Source: Didymella arachidicola (lineage: Eukaryota; Ascomycota; Dothideomycetes; Pleosporales; Didymellaceae). From it: 64,000 bases of DNA. Of this stretch, positions 9,928-21,845 are shown in pieces. Made by a program: the position numbers and the translations under genes. Each line of letters starts with the position of its first letter. Positions within the stretch are counted from its first letter, which is position 1. The notes beneath the pieces were generated by a model that saw nothing but the letters and a program-made list of their open reading frames with translations, was not told where the DNA came from and ran no database searches. The DNA is taken from assembly GCA_016630955.3 (NCBI GenBank), contig CM049985.1, positions 1,984,001 to 2,048,000 of the forward strand, in the 5' to 3' direction.

Positions 9928-11112
9928 TTACAACTTTCCAACACCAGCGTTGCTCTTCACACTCGCAGCAACACCACTCGCCGCCTCAGCCTTGACACTC
10001 TCATCCGCAAAGCTGCCCAGGAAGTCTGTTGCGCTACCACTCCAGTCACCAGAACCAGTCAACTGATTGGCCTGGCAAGTGCGACCAAGCGGGCTGCTAC
10101 ACGCCGCACCGTTGTCTGTGGCCGCATACAAATGCTCGACGCCGTCCTCAATGGGCTTTGTCACAGACTCAAAGACATTGCCTTCAGCGAGCACACGGCC
10201 ATTCTCTTCCGGAGCAATGCTGAACGCATGCCCAGTGTTGTCGTAAAAGTAGTTGTTTACCGCATGAAGCAGCGTTCCCTTATCCGTACCACCGACCTTT
10301 GGGCTGCGACCAGAGGTATGATGAATGTAGTTATCCTGGAACGTAACCTTGTCACCACTCCCAATCAGCAACAATGCCCAATAGTGGCGGTTGTCACAGC
10401 TCGCGGACCAGCTCGTGTTCCCATCAATCTCGGTATTCGAAATCGTCACGCGATTGCTGGGGTCGTAACCTGCAACGATATGCTGCCGGCCGATGAGTGA
10501 GGTCTTCACGTGGTCGATCCAGATCAAGTCCGTGCCGGCAAGGGTGATGGCATCACCGCCCCAGATGTACTGCGGGTTGAGTTCGGTGACGTGAATGTTC
10601 TGCACGATGATGTTTTCGACGCCGGCGAAGCGGAGGCCTTTTCCACGGATTACGCCCTTGGTGCCCTCGCCAACGATGGATTTGTTAGACTTGACGTTGA
10701 TGGGTGTGATGGCGGCTTTATCGTAGGTGACAGAGACTTTCGGATAGTTGGAGTTGGTGCACTATAAGAAATCAGTTGGAGGTTTTTCCGTGTTGAGGAC
10801 GCTACTGACCCAGTTGGCGCCATTGATTGCGTCCTGGCCACCGTTATCGGGGCATTTGTTAGAGTCTGGACGGCAACCGTCTTCGGTGGTCTCGCCTTCA
10901 GTACCGATGAAGTTGAACTCCTTGTTCAGTATGATAACGCGAGCCTCATTATCGGTGAGGTAGCCGACCAGCTCCTCGGTGGTCGTTGGCGTGACAGGCT
11001 CGGCGTTACCGCCACCAGTAGTAGATGCTGCAAATCCAGAGGGAGTGCCTGTAACGCCAGCAGCTGCTACGCCAGAGGCAAAGAAGGACAGGAGGACAGG
11101 TAAAGAGAGCAT
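9928..11112 (-). CDS. Secreted pectin lyase, PL1 family, 378 aa
   Basis: Two exons, 11112-10810 and 10761-9928, separated by a 48 bp intron (GTCAGT...TATAG). Splicing restores ANW|CTNSNYPKVSVTYDKAA, which matches the family. A signal peptide covers about residues 1-18. The parallel beta-helix core contains IWGGDAITL, IDHVKTSLIGRQH, NTEIDGNTSWSASCDNRHYW and DNYIHHTSGRSP, diagnostic of pectin lyases rather than calcium-dependent pectate lyases. The length fits the usual 375-380 residues. It cleaves methyl-esterified homogalacturonan by beta-elimination outside the cell. A TATA-like box lies about 122 bp upstream of the start. The 5' GTCAGT donor is a less common form. Confidence 0.95.
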
Positions 11113-12195
11113 GTCGCCTGGCTTGACAGTTGAACAGTGAGTGACCCGCACGCAAAAGAGACAAAAGATTGTAATGAAGAAGACGAAGAGTTGCGTGCCT
11201 CTGTGAAGCCATCATGGCGCAAGCTTATGTAGAGATATAAATCCCCCATCCTTCCTCAAATCACTCGCCAAGGCGGTGCGCTGATGATTGCAGACGAAGT
11301 TGTTTATTGTTCGTGACGTATTGCAGCTTGGCATGTTTCCTGTAAGGCCAATGTCATGCGAAGTACGAAACACGCTACAAGCATGTCGATAACTACTGTG
11401 ATACTCGGGGTACATATTATGAGTGGGTCCGGCACAACCGGATGACTGTAGTCGCATAGTTATCAGATTGGGCCTGCTTTTGGATATAATACAGTACTTA
11501 TCCCTTGCATTTTGTCTACTCTGGTATGTGCCAAAAGTTTTGTAGGTACTAATCAGCGTCCAGGGGTGCGGGCCGAAATCTTATGTTTGGTGCTGCCCAA
11601 TTAGAGCTGTTTCCTATATAGTAATTCATGGAATTATAAGATGTACATATTTTAATACATTAGCCGGGCTCTAACACGCACCTACAAAACCTCTGGCACA
11701 TACCACAGTATATACCCATCCATGGATGATACCACAATAGGGTGAAGATAGCCCAAGCTGTTCTGATTTCGATCAACACTATGAGAGCGGCAACGAATCC
11801 TATCGTTTCAGAGAGATGGAAACAACGGGTATCAGGAGCGATCGACGGCAAGGATGCACGCGTTTCATGGCGCCAATCTGCACGTCTACAAACACAACCA
11901 AGACTTGGCAATTGTTCTTGGGAGCCGCCCGGAGTATTCTCGTGTAGCCGATTTGAAAATAAGCTGCCATTGCGCGCACATGTGGAAGGTGCCAAGAGTA
12001 CACAAGAAAGAGTGCGCAAGTGCTTCTGGCACGTTGGAATTACAGGAAGTATGGACATGCTAGTTCTGGTAGGGTATACCATAGGATCTGAGTAGCGCCG
12101 TTAGGGTATATAGTGCTAAAGCAAATCGGAATCCGGTTGTTTTGATCAGAACGCCAACCATGCAATCGCTAAATCATCAATCATGGAAACTTCTC
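11113..12195. other. Intergenic, promoter side of pectin lyase
   Basis: Apart from the TATA-like box I see no gene. Overlapping frames on both strands at 11660-12095 look like mutual shadows. The 11460-11660 part is AT-richer than its surroundings. Confidence 0.5.
11234..11241 (-). promoter_or_regulatory. TATA-like box of the pectin lyase gene
   Basis: On the minus strand the sequence reads TTTATATC, about 122 bp upstream of the pectin lyase ATG. Position and AT composition fit a fungal TATA element of an inducible gene. Assignment is by spacing only. Confidence 0.45.
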
Positions 12196-13550
12196 TCAGC
12201 TCTGTTTTCGTCCAGTCGGTGCTGCTCGCCCAGACGAATTGCTGCTTGACGGTATGGAAGTCCTACTGTTGCGTTGGACATCTCGTAATGCAGCTGCATA
12301 GTCTGCTTCTGCGGTCATGCCGCGCGTCCGACTGTCCAAGTCGTCCATGAAATGATGCTGCGGTTTCCTCAAGTCGGTATGCGCAAGCTCCAATGTCCGC
12401 AGGGGCGTGTCCTCCAGTGCGCTATGCACCATGTCTTTTGGTGCCAGGTGATCGATGGGATCGTTAGAGAAGACAGAGTCCTTTGGCTTGCGGTGCCTTC
12501 GTGGCTTGAAAGGGAAGTTGCTTGGGTGAATGTAGTCGCCATCGGGACTTCGCATCTGCTGGAGCGCGTTGGCTTCCCTTTCCATTTCTTCCCACGTCGC
12601 TACCAGTTCTCCGTTGTTTCTATTGCGACTGTCGCTCATATCGGCCGAAAAGCTGCCCAGCCGACTGATCTTGAACGCTCGCAGGCGATCCAAAGCCATT
12701 TTGAAGTCATCCAACACTACGGAATCCGTCAAACACTTGAAGACGAACGCAAGTTTCCAGAAGGGGTTGATGCCGGTTGCCAGTCCCGTGAAAGAGATGA
12801 CACGAGTAACGCAGAGTATGTCGAGGAGGATGAAGACCATGGACATGATCATGGCCAGCAACATAATGGCAAAGCGTGGCGAGATCCGGAGAATCTCTTT
12901 CAACCCCATCTCGTATTGGGTTTTGATGATCCAGAACAGGTAGACGGTAGTGATGATCCACCAAGGATCCCGACAAAGTGCCTCCCAGGGCCTGGTTCGC
13001 AGGAAGATGGTGTTGACGCCATGGAAGTAGGCAAAGTTGGCATAGATCTCAGCTATCCAGTAAGGCTGCGCCAGGATGACAGTGCCTATGAAAAGTGACC
13101 TAGCCGGTTTGGAGAGAAATGGCTTGATTTTCATCCAAGCGATGACGTTATGCAGCGACCAGGATGCGTTCAAGAAGATGGCTGAAACTGACAACCACCA
13201 CGCATGTACAGGGCTGTTGAAGAACAAGTAGAAGCCTTGCCATAGACCCATCACGAGCTGTTGCTTGGTTAGCTGGAGAATTCACTCGTAACATTACAAA
13301 AACTCACTTCGAGTAAAATTAACTAGAGCAAGTCAGCATTGATCAGCGACAGCAGGGTTAACGAATGACATACTTTGTGTAATAGTACACCTCTTCGCAT
13401 GTTCGCAAGAGTGATAAAGCCCATAATAACGAGCGACCCCACAAGGTAGCCCATTGCCCATGCTTCGAGGACCAATTCGCCAGGATTCGTGGGTTTGGGG
13501 ACCACCTCTCCCTGGACCCAGCGTTTCGCAAGATCCGGAATGGGGCTCAT
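12196..13550 (-). CDS. Fungal multi-pass membrane protein of unknown function, 417 aa
   Basis: Three exons: 13550-13374, a 15 nt micro-exon 13322-13308, and 13257-12196. The introns are 51 and 50 bp with GTATGT and GTGAGT donors. Splicing gives GVLLHK|LILLE|LVMGLWQGFYLFF, one uninterrupted hydrophobic segment. About seven transmembrane helices lie in the first 245 residues (GYLVGSLVIMGFITLANM, HAWWLSVSAIFLNAS, IITTVYLFWII, FAIMLLAMIMSMVFILLDIL and others). They are followed by a hydrophilic tail of about 170 residues rich in Arg, Asp and Ser. Architecture resembles conserved ascomycete integral membrane proteins without an assigned role. I do not recognise a catalytic motif. Confidence 0.85.
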
Positions 13551-15294
13551 GGCGAAGACAAAATTTTCGAATTCCGGAAGGCGCGCGAAGACGCCAAGAG
13601 ACGGTACAGGCGATTCAGTCGCGAAGTCGAGCGGTGTCAGCCCTCAACCACCGCACCATGGCAGATGCAAAAAGCTGGGGACGAGGCAGAAGCTGAGGAG
13701 GGAAAGCAGGAGGTAAGAGAGAGAGAGCGGACAAGCGACGCGGGCGTTCTCGTGGCCCTCCGCCATTTCTCCGCAATGTCATGACCGATGTGGAGGACGT
13801 GGGCAGAGGCTTCACGCGCGGGCCTGGTGAGCGATGACGCTTTGCTGGAAGGAGCGGTAGAGCATCCCAAATGGGCTCGCCTGCCGCCACGGCCTCAACG
13901 GCAGATGGGGCTTGACACGACAAAATGCTCAGGATTCGCTCATGTTCGGCAAGACGGGATCCAGACTGTGCAGAGGCGTGCAGCGATTTGCCGCGTACGA
14001 GCGGCGTTTGTCATCCGTCCATTCGCTGCTGGAGGCCATGACATGCCCACTGACGACGCATCAGGCTCTGCGCTCAGGGGAACTGCGTGTCGCAGTCGTG
14101 CAAAGAGCCACTCTTCGTGTTGTGCATACCGTTGCAGTCAGTTTACACAAGCATGGGTGAGGGCACACAGGCGCAGTGCTCGTAATGCTCGTTCTCTGAG
14201 GCCATGGCCGCGGGCTGAGGAGCCGTGGCCTGAGTCCTGACCGTCCAGAACACGGTTAGCGCGGCGCGTCGACCAGGCTGCATAACATAAGGCGAAGCCG
14301 ATGACAGACTGCAGCCCCAGGCTTGCGGCAGGCCAGCGGCCCAGCCATCGCGCCGGAATCTGGGGGATGTGCTCGATTGGCTCTTTCAGGTACAGTTTCT
14401 GCTGAAGTTGGGACGGCCTCCAATAATTCGATAGATGAACTCGGACCGACGAGCCAGGGTGATAGAAAGCCACACTACACGAGAACGAAGAGCACTGGCA
14501 GCAGCGCCGCGGACGTGATGCACCGCGAGGTCTTGTGTCGCACGCACACTGTAAGACGATTAGCAGACATGCTGACAGTTCTTCGAGACAAAGAAGAGCT
14601 CTCAATCATTGCGCAAAGCTGGAGTTACACTGGGGCTAGGAGGATGCTCAAATCTGCTCTGTAAGCCTGCCGGCCGGGTCAAGCAGACCTCGCCGAGTTG
14701 TGCAGGGCCTCTGTTCGCTGCACTTTGCTCTGTGAGCGTCGCCATATGTGTGCATATTCTTGCCGCAGAGCTCAATGCCTTCCTTGAGTGTAGCCGTGCC
14801 GTCTGCCCTATATACAATGAAGATATGCATGTGCTTTACGAACCAGGAACCACGACGGACATTTGCACTGGGTCGCTGCAATGCACAGAGCGCCGTGTGT
14901 TGACACATTTGCATAATGACTCAGGCGTGATACATGCTCGTTAGCAGCCTCACAAAGCTATTCTACAAGGCGGCAGCATGAGCGAAATCGACTCATCCAC
15001 GATTGTGAAGGGTACCTGCTGCTAGCGTGTCACAAAATGCGAACGCGTCTGCCCCACGTCATCGAGCCCCGCGCGTGGCAGTTGTAGCAGTTGTTGCCGC
15101 ATAAACACCACCGCATGGTTACATACAAAGGGCAACTACTGCACGCTCCTTGTCGCGCCCTCACTTGCAGAAGCGAAAGGCCATATTATCCTATCGCTAT
15201 ATCATACAGGTCGCGTAGGTGACCTTAGCCTACCTCTACACTTCAAAACCTTTCTTAGGTAGTCCCCTTGCTTTGTAACACAATAGCGCACATC
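13551..15294. other. Divergent intergenic region between the membrane protein and TMA64
   Basis: 1.7 kb containing the 5' flanks of two divergent genes. A pyrimidine-rich tract on the minus strand around 13690-13735, with a short CT repeat, lies upstream of the membrane protein gene. The frames at 13.6-14.9 kb are compositionally biased and without recognisable features. Confidence 0.45.
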
Positions 15295-17517
15295 ATGTTC
15301 AAAAAGAAACCAAATGTACGTCTTGAGCATCGAGTTGGAGGTATGGTCATGCTTCATATGTGCTCACCCTGTCCAGATCAAGCCGCTCTCGCCGCTGAAG
15401 TCGAGCGACCGCCGCCGAACAGCAGACCAGATTATCGCCGACTTTGGCATCGAGGTGCCTGTAGACCCAAATGCCGATCCAGAATATAAGGCATCATCTA
15501 CAGCAGGGCTTACGGCCGTACGAAGATCGCTGCTCCCAGAGAATGCAATGTCTGCACGATTCACGACTACCGCAGGCCCAGACTTGAAACAGGTCTCAGG
15601 TACCGTTTATGTCGGTAGCCATGAGGGCACAGGAGGCGAGCAACGGATACTGTGGGTCAAGGTCGGGGAGCAAATGTACCCAACAGGTAAGAGTGCTGGT
15701 TGACCAGCTTCCCTGACTCTCGCGTTGGCAGGAGGGATCATAGTAGCCTGCAGCGCTCTCATCATTTCGCATATTGTGCACACTACTCGGACTACGTCTC
15801 ATAATTTTCGAAATTGCAACTATTCAACTTGACGGCGAGCTTTGACTAATATGTGGCAGTATACACTCTCTGGCACAACCCCAAGATCGTCCCGCTCCTT
15901 TACACTCCGCTCTATGTCGTCGAGAAGCTCCAAGGTGGTGCAGATCTCATGACGCCTGGTCTGCAGCGAGGACCGCCGTTCCCGAAGGGAGCCACGAAAG
16001 GCGCCGTCGTCGCCATCGCCAGTCTTGAAGCACCCACCGTACCCATGGCTGTCGGCACATGTCTAATAGACGTAAGCTCACTTGGAAGTACACAAGGTAC
16101 AAAAGGACATGCCGTGGAAACCTTTCACTGGGCAGGCGACGAGTTGTGGTCATGGAGTACCGGCAGCAAACCTGGTCGTGCTCCGCCTGCTTCGATCGAG
16201 GCGTGGAACGAGCAGCAAGACGAGGACACAAATCTCATCGAGCAAACGGCAGGCATTGACATTGGCGACAATGATGGTGGAGTCTCTCTGAATGCCGATC
16301 CCACCGAGCGTTCCAAGGCCGAGCAATCACAAGGTGTGGATGGCGAGGATGCGCCTAGCAACAAGGACTTCGACGATCACGTCGACGAAAAAGGGTTGAC
16401 TGTTAGGGGTGGGTTATCGTCCCTTTGTCAGGTTGGATGACATTGCTAATCGCTAGAAGAGATTGATGACGCCTTCAAGAATGCCTTCTTGTTTGGCGTA
16501 CGACATCACATGGACCAAAACAAGAGCCAGCCAAGCTTCGGCCTCGACTTCCCACTTTCGCAGTCGGCTGTCATGGCGCTGCTTGTACAGCCTTTCTTAC
16601 CCACGTACACACCTGTGCGCACTGCGTCGCTGCAGATCAAAAAGTCGAGCTGGAAGAACATAAGGAAGTTCATCAAGTACTTGGACAAGCAACAGATTGT
16701 CAAGAGCAAAGACAGAGATGGCAACGAGGTCGTCATTGTTGACATCGATTTTAAGGACCGTCAGATCGAGGCATTCGTGCCCTACCGACTACCTAAGAAG
16801 GACGCTCCTACAGGGGCAGGCACAAACGGCAAGTCGGCCGCACCCCTGTCAGCCGAGTCTTCAGTAGGCCAGAAGTTGAAGGTGCTCTCGCTGCTTAGAC
16901 CGAAGGAGAAGCTCGCGCCCATTTTCCACGCTTCGAAGGACGATCCTCGTGGGTTGTACACCCCTCACGAGCTTAAGCAGCATCTGATTGCGTACATCGA
17001 GTCCGAGAATCTTGTTAATGCAAAGAACAAGCGACTGATCAACATCAACCCCCAGCTTGCAGATGCACTGCTAGGTTCTTCTGCTGCAGATAATGCTGCA
17101 CTGTCCACAGGCACAATTGCTCGAGATGCGCTCGCGGAGCGTATGGTGCAGGCTGCCACACCTTTCCACGCCATTATACGCAACGATACCGATATTGGCG
17201 ACGCAAAGCCGAAAGCTGGTCCACCACCGAAGATCCAAATCACGCTTGAGACTCGAAGCGGGAACAAAACTGTCACCAAGGTCCATGGCCTGGAGCCTTT
17301 TCATATTGCACCCCAGCCACTAGCCGACGAACTCAGGAAGACTTGTGCTGGCAGTACAAGTGTCGACAAGCTGCAAGGGTCAAGTCCAAAGGCTCCTGTG
17401 ATGGAGGTCTTGGTCCAGGGGCCGCAGAAAGACGCAATCTTAAAGGCACTCGAGAAGCGAGGCGTGCACAAGAATTGGGTGGAGGTGGTAGACAAGACGA
17501 AGGGTAAGAAGAAGTAG
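15295..17517 (+). CDS. TMA64: TMA64 / eIF2D (ligatin) translation factor, 646 aa
   Basis: Four exons: 15295-15315 (only MFKKKPN), 15377-15686, 15860-16408 and 16457-17517. The last intron must use the donor at 16409 (GTGGGT), not the GTTAGG seven bases earlier, to keep VREEIDDAFKNAF in frame; its acceptor is preceded by TGCTAAT. Order of domains: N-terminal pre-PUA segment (SSDRRRTADQIIADFG), PUA-like domain (VYTLWHNPKIVPLLYTPLYV), acidic linker, winged-helix/SWIB-like middle (LLVQPFLPTYTP, WKNIRKFIKYLDKQQIV) and C-terminal SUI1 domain (KVHGLEPFHI). Family role: GTP-independent delivery of tRNA to the 40S P site and recycling of 40S complexes in the cytosol. The order and length match eukaryotic eIF2D. 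Confidence 0.95.
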
Positions 17518-18648
17518 AGCCCCCATACCGGACTGCTCAAAGGAAAGAAGGAAGAAGTCTAGATACCCAAATAGTTATTTGCATAGCGAAATCGTAGTAT
17601 CTTGAATGACAACATTATTCCACTTGCTCATCAGAACCATACGTCCACGCTTATCCGCGCACACTATAGTGTAGCAGGCATAACATCTACGCAGTATTCA
17701 AATTCATGACAGGTGATAAAGGGATGCAAGCATATAAGGGAAATCGTGTATCGAGGCCGAGCGTTCGCCTAGGTATCGTGCAGGACTCTCCTTGTTCGAG
17801 GATGAAAAGAAGTACGGTGGTAGCGCTTGTGTACTTTCATTCCTTTGCGGCCACACCCAAGGCGCTGTTTGATGCTCCAGAAGCTCTCGAAGCTCACTTA
17901 GCTCTTGATCTTTTGTCATTGTGTATTGGCTCTCGCCGTGCGATTTATTCATTGCGTGCATGATTACCTCAGTGGAAATACCTTGACGAGACCATCTGCA
18001 CGTTATACCGATGTCCCTGGACTTCTCACAGCACTATTGTAGCCGTCAGGGTTGTCATCATGTTGCCGGAGGCTTGCGGAGACTACTTCCATTACGCACT
18101 GCTGGTAGTTGACATCTTCTACTAAATGGCAGGAGTAGACATTTAGCTACTAAAAACATGATGGGCAAGCTCCCACGTAATTTGTAGGTCTTGTAGCAGT
18201 CGGGGTAGCGTAGTCTTCACCTCAGATCATTCCGAGGTCCAGACCAATGTCGCTCGCATATGAGACACTCCCCCTTCACCGATATACCTGAGTCTCACCG
18301 CGTTGATATTGTTCTTCCGCTATTTATCTGAACATAATTGACGCACTTGGCTCTCGCCAACCTCGTAGGAGGTACCGCGTACTATTGATCTTGCCACTAT
18401 GCTTGCCTTCACCTACTCCCACTTCCAGCCATCTGATTATCGCAGCAAACGCTACGGAACCGAATCAGCTGACTCTTCCACAATAGCTCCTACAATAGCT
18501 TCTACACTCAACTTCTACACTCACGTCATTCTCTGCAAATTTTTCCGTTCAGAATACTCAGAAACTTTTCTTGTCCATCACCAACATTCCCATCTTACCA
18601 TACTACTACTTTACATCTACCGCACTACTGCAGTACACAAGACTCACC
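17518..18648. other. Intergenic, no gene seen
   Basis: Contains the 3' flank of TMA64 and the 5' flank of the coiled-coil gene. A C/T-rich, AT-moderate leader (about 18400-18648) precedes the coiled-coil start; an upstream ATG frame at 18399 runs through it but in another frame. Confidence 0.5.
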
Positions 18649-19863
18649 ATGTCCAAATTTACCGATACATTCATCTCCAAGGCCGAAGCTCTTTCAAAGA
18701 ATCTCATCGCAGAAGGCGAGGCTAGACTCAACGGCGCTGCTGCGAGGCTTGCCCGCGGCGATACGTGCGTCAAAAAGATCGAGGCCATTCACCACGACGA
18801 CCAGGAGCGTTTCCGTAAGGCCGAGCTCGCCCTCGAGAAGCAGAAGGTCTCGGTCATCGCACCCCACATATTCGCCGCTTACGAGAAGCTTCCGCACATT
18901 GAGCTCAAGCTCAAGGTCGCCGCATACGAGCACCAGCGCAAGACTGATGAGTGCAAGCACCTCCAGGCAAGGCAACTTGATGCCATCAAGTCCCAGATGT
19001 GTCTCAAGAAGGTGAATAAGCAACTCACCCAGACCATCGAGTCACTCACCGCCCAGCTCGAGGGTAAGGCCTCACCACAAGAGCAGGCGCTCAAGAACGA
19101 GAACCAAGAGCTCCGGAAAGAGCTTGATCTGCTGAAGGCTCAGCTTGCAAGCAAGACTGAAGAAATGGAGGCCAAGGACGCCGTGGTCATGAGCAAGCAG
19201 CAGGACATCGATGACCTCCGCGAAGACTTTGATGCCTACCAGAGCGTCCATGAGGGCATTTGGAGCCACCGACACGATGGCTGCAATGAGCTGATCGCCG
19301 CTCTCGAAGAGCAGTGCGGTATGGTCACTGCTGAGCGCGACACTCTCGAGGCCAACTTCAGTACCCTGGACCACAAATGCAGCTTCCTTAGGATGGAGCA
19401 TGACTGCCTCCAGGAGCAGTTTGATGTAGATGTGACCGTTCATCCCGGTTTTCTTGCAGACATCAGCTGACATTATCAGGAATCAGTCAAGGCCCGTAAA
19501 ATAGAGCTGGAGGACCTCGACACGTCAGAGTGTACGGGTTCGCAAGACTGCACTTCTTGTGCGGTCCACCTGGAGCGCGCCCTCCGCATATCTCGGACCG
19601 CTGAAATTCAGGCACTTCAGCTCGTCGACCAGGTCAATCACGACCGGATGGTGGCTTGGGACCAGCTCCACGAACATCAGACAAGGGTCGTCCGAGAGCA
19701 CTACGCCTCCGTCGGTGCCTGGGTCGCAGCTCGAAAGGCACCCAGTGTTTCTCCTACACTTGTCTCCCCAGACTTCAAGCACAGTGAAGGCAGCGAAGAT
19801 GGCTGGAAGATCTCGGACAATTGCGGTTCTTCCGAGAGCAGCAGCGTTGAGTTCCGTTTGTGA
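18649..19863 (+). CDS. Coiled-coil protein of unknown function, 386 aa
   Basis: Exons 18649-19425 and 19480-19863 with a 54 bp intron (GTAGAT...ATTATCAG). Without splicing the frame stops at 19470; with it, QEQFD joins ESVKARKIELEDLD and continues for 127 further codons, so the second exon is well supported. The start was chosen at the ATG in CACCATG; the open frame extends 26 codons further upstream but from a non-ATG codon. The protein is highly charged and helical, with heptad-like stretches (KKVNKQLTQTIESLTAQLEG, NENQELRKELDLLKAQLA) from about 120 to 200. The second exon adds Cys-containing CTGSQDCTSC and an acidic Ser-rich tail. No transmembrane segment or known domain is recognised; a structural or scaffold role is only a guess. 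Confidence 0.8.
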
Positions 19864-20417
19864 ACTCAGGGCATCGGGGATTGGTCTACGATAATATTAC
19901 GCACGAAGTAACTTTTCTTTCTGAGTTTTTCTTGTTATTCTGGCTAGTCCAAACCGCCAAAAATATTGGCGTTGCTAGGTTGTATCTCTTTGAGCTGCGT
20001 TATCAGAGGTATAGCCCCGTCTTTGCTCAGGCTCTAATGTTGGCGCCAGTGTCGCCTGACCCGCGACAACCTCGTACTGTATAGCTTTTTGATGCATTCA
20101 TGGTTTTTCGAGCTCATTCTTGTGCGAGGTGGACTGTGGTTGCGCATGTGCAGTGATGACCTGCTGCCAGCTGCGGCCGATCAGGACGCGCAAAACTAGG
20201 CCGTTTTTGGACAGGGTCAAGGCGGCCCTTCCATCCTCGTTCGCATTCCTCCTCATCTCACCCATCTCTCAAGGCATCAGGCTTATCGCAATTGCCAACT
20301 CTTCTCGTATTGACGGGCATTTCGTATTTTTTGGTCATGTCTCATATCTCATGCAGGTAAATTCCAACATGATTCCAGCAAGGCCATCAAGTGTCATCGA
20401 GGCAGTGCACTTAGCAC
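19864..20417. other. Convergent intergenic region
   Basis: Separates the stops of the coiled-coil gene and of glycerate kinase. Nothing else recognised. Confidence 0.5.
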
Positions 20418-21845
20418 CTAGCGGCGGTGCCTGTTTCCAAGAGCCAGTCCAACCATGATCATCCTCACAATCTTCTCGGCACCATCCTTGACCAGGTTCT
20501 CGGTCTGTACAATTGCTTCTTCAAGCGTCAAAGGTCCCCGCATGATGCTTGTGAAGGCTTTGATACCTGCCCCATAGCATCCGTCCGCTCCTTCCCCGAT
20601 GGTACCAGCCAAGGCGACAACTTGCGCTCCGCGCCGCTTTGCTCGGCGAGCAATCTCCGTCGTCATCTTGCCCTGGGTCGACTGCGAATCCAGACTGCCC
20701 TCTGCGGTGATGACGAAGTCCCACTGCTTCTCGAAGACACGGTCGAACTCAAAATACTCGTTGATGCCATCGCTGCGAGCCCGCAGCCTCGCGCCAAGCA
20801 TCATTAAACCAGCACCAAGACCTCCGCTGGCGCCGCTGCCAGGCGCATTCGAGATGTCTCTTTTGAGTGTGCTCTGCGCAACGAGGGCCAATTGATCCAA
20901 TGCCGCCGCGAGCAAGTCTACCTGTTCTGGGGTGGCTCCCTTTTGAGGGCCGTACACTCGCGCCACACCCCGGGGACCGCAGAGAACGTTCTTGACATTG
21001 CACACAGCTTCTATATGGACCTTCTCAGCTGTTTAAACGTTAGTGCTGTACAAGAGAAAGCTTCATGCAGACTTACCAGCATCTTCGCGAAGTCGAGGGT
21101 AAACACCACACCAACATATCTTATCCAAGCGTGATAGCGCCCGACCTCCATCCGCCTTCGGCAGCTCCTTTCCCTCTGCGTCAAGCAAACGAACACCAAG
21201 CGCTTGAAGCATACCGGCACCGCCGTCAGAAGTCCCGGAATCACCGCATCCAATAATGATTTTAGTGCAACCGGCATCTAGCGCCTTCTTCATCAGTTCT
21301 CCGACCCCATAGGTGGTAGTCACAGTTGGGTCGCGTGAGTCTCTAGGAACTAGACGCAATCCAGCCGCCGCGGCCATATCTAGAACAGCAGTCTTGCCGT
21401 GGACGAAACCCAGATGCGACTCAACTGGTACGCCGATAGGGCCCGTCACAGTCTCATTTGAGACATTGCCGCCATGAGCCGCAACTAGAGCCCGAGCAAA
21501 ACCCTCTCCACCATCATGTAGAGGCAGCTTCTTGATGATTACGGATCGCTCGTCCAAAACCTTGCGGCAGCCGGCTTCGATGGCATCTGCGACATGCTCT
21601 GGGCCGAGGCTCTCCTTGAAGCCCGAAGGTGCTATCAGAATCCTGAGCGGGTGTCCTCCCAGGATCTCTGACGTCGGTGTCGGTAAAAGTGTCGACGCCG
21701 AAAGCAAAACTTCATCAACCTGCTGAGGAGGCAGGTTTAAGGTTTTTAGAGTGCGAAGCCTTGGAAGCTTTGGACGGTTCGCCAACGGTTCTGGTGCGAT
21801 GGCAGAAGTGCAAAAATCAGCGTTGGTAGGAAGCATAGTGAGCAT
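20418..21845 (-). CDS. Glycerate kinase (GckA/GlxK family), 459 aa
   Basis: Exons 21845-21077 and 21028-20418 with a 48 bp intron (GTAAGT...AAACAG). Splicing gives REDA|AEKVHIEAVCNVKNVLCGPRGV, matching the family. Diagnostic segments are ILIAPSGFKESLG, LPLHDGGEGFARAL, VLDMAAAAGLRLV, IIIGCGDSGTSDGGAGMLQAL and FDRVFEKQWDFVITAEGSLD. It phosphorylates D-glycerate to 2- or 3-phosphoglycerate, linking photorespiratory, serine or tartrate-type carbon to glycolysis. The start was set at the first in-frame ATG (21845; another ATG is nine bases downstream). About 75 residues precede the kinase fold, longer than in bacterial enzymes; whether they are a targeting peptide is unclear. It is transcribed away from the MFS gene. 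Confidence 0.92.

Noticed and set aside
12352..13098. 248-codon plus-strand frame
   Set aside because: Fully antisense to the membrane protein gene, whose helices and splice sites are convincing.
16402..16456. Use of the GTTAGG donor at 16402 in TMA64
   Set aside because: It shifts the frame; the donor at 16409 restores VREEIDDAF, which fits the family.
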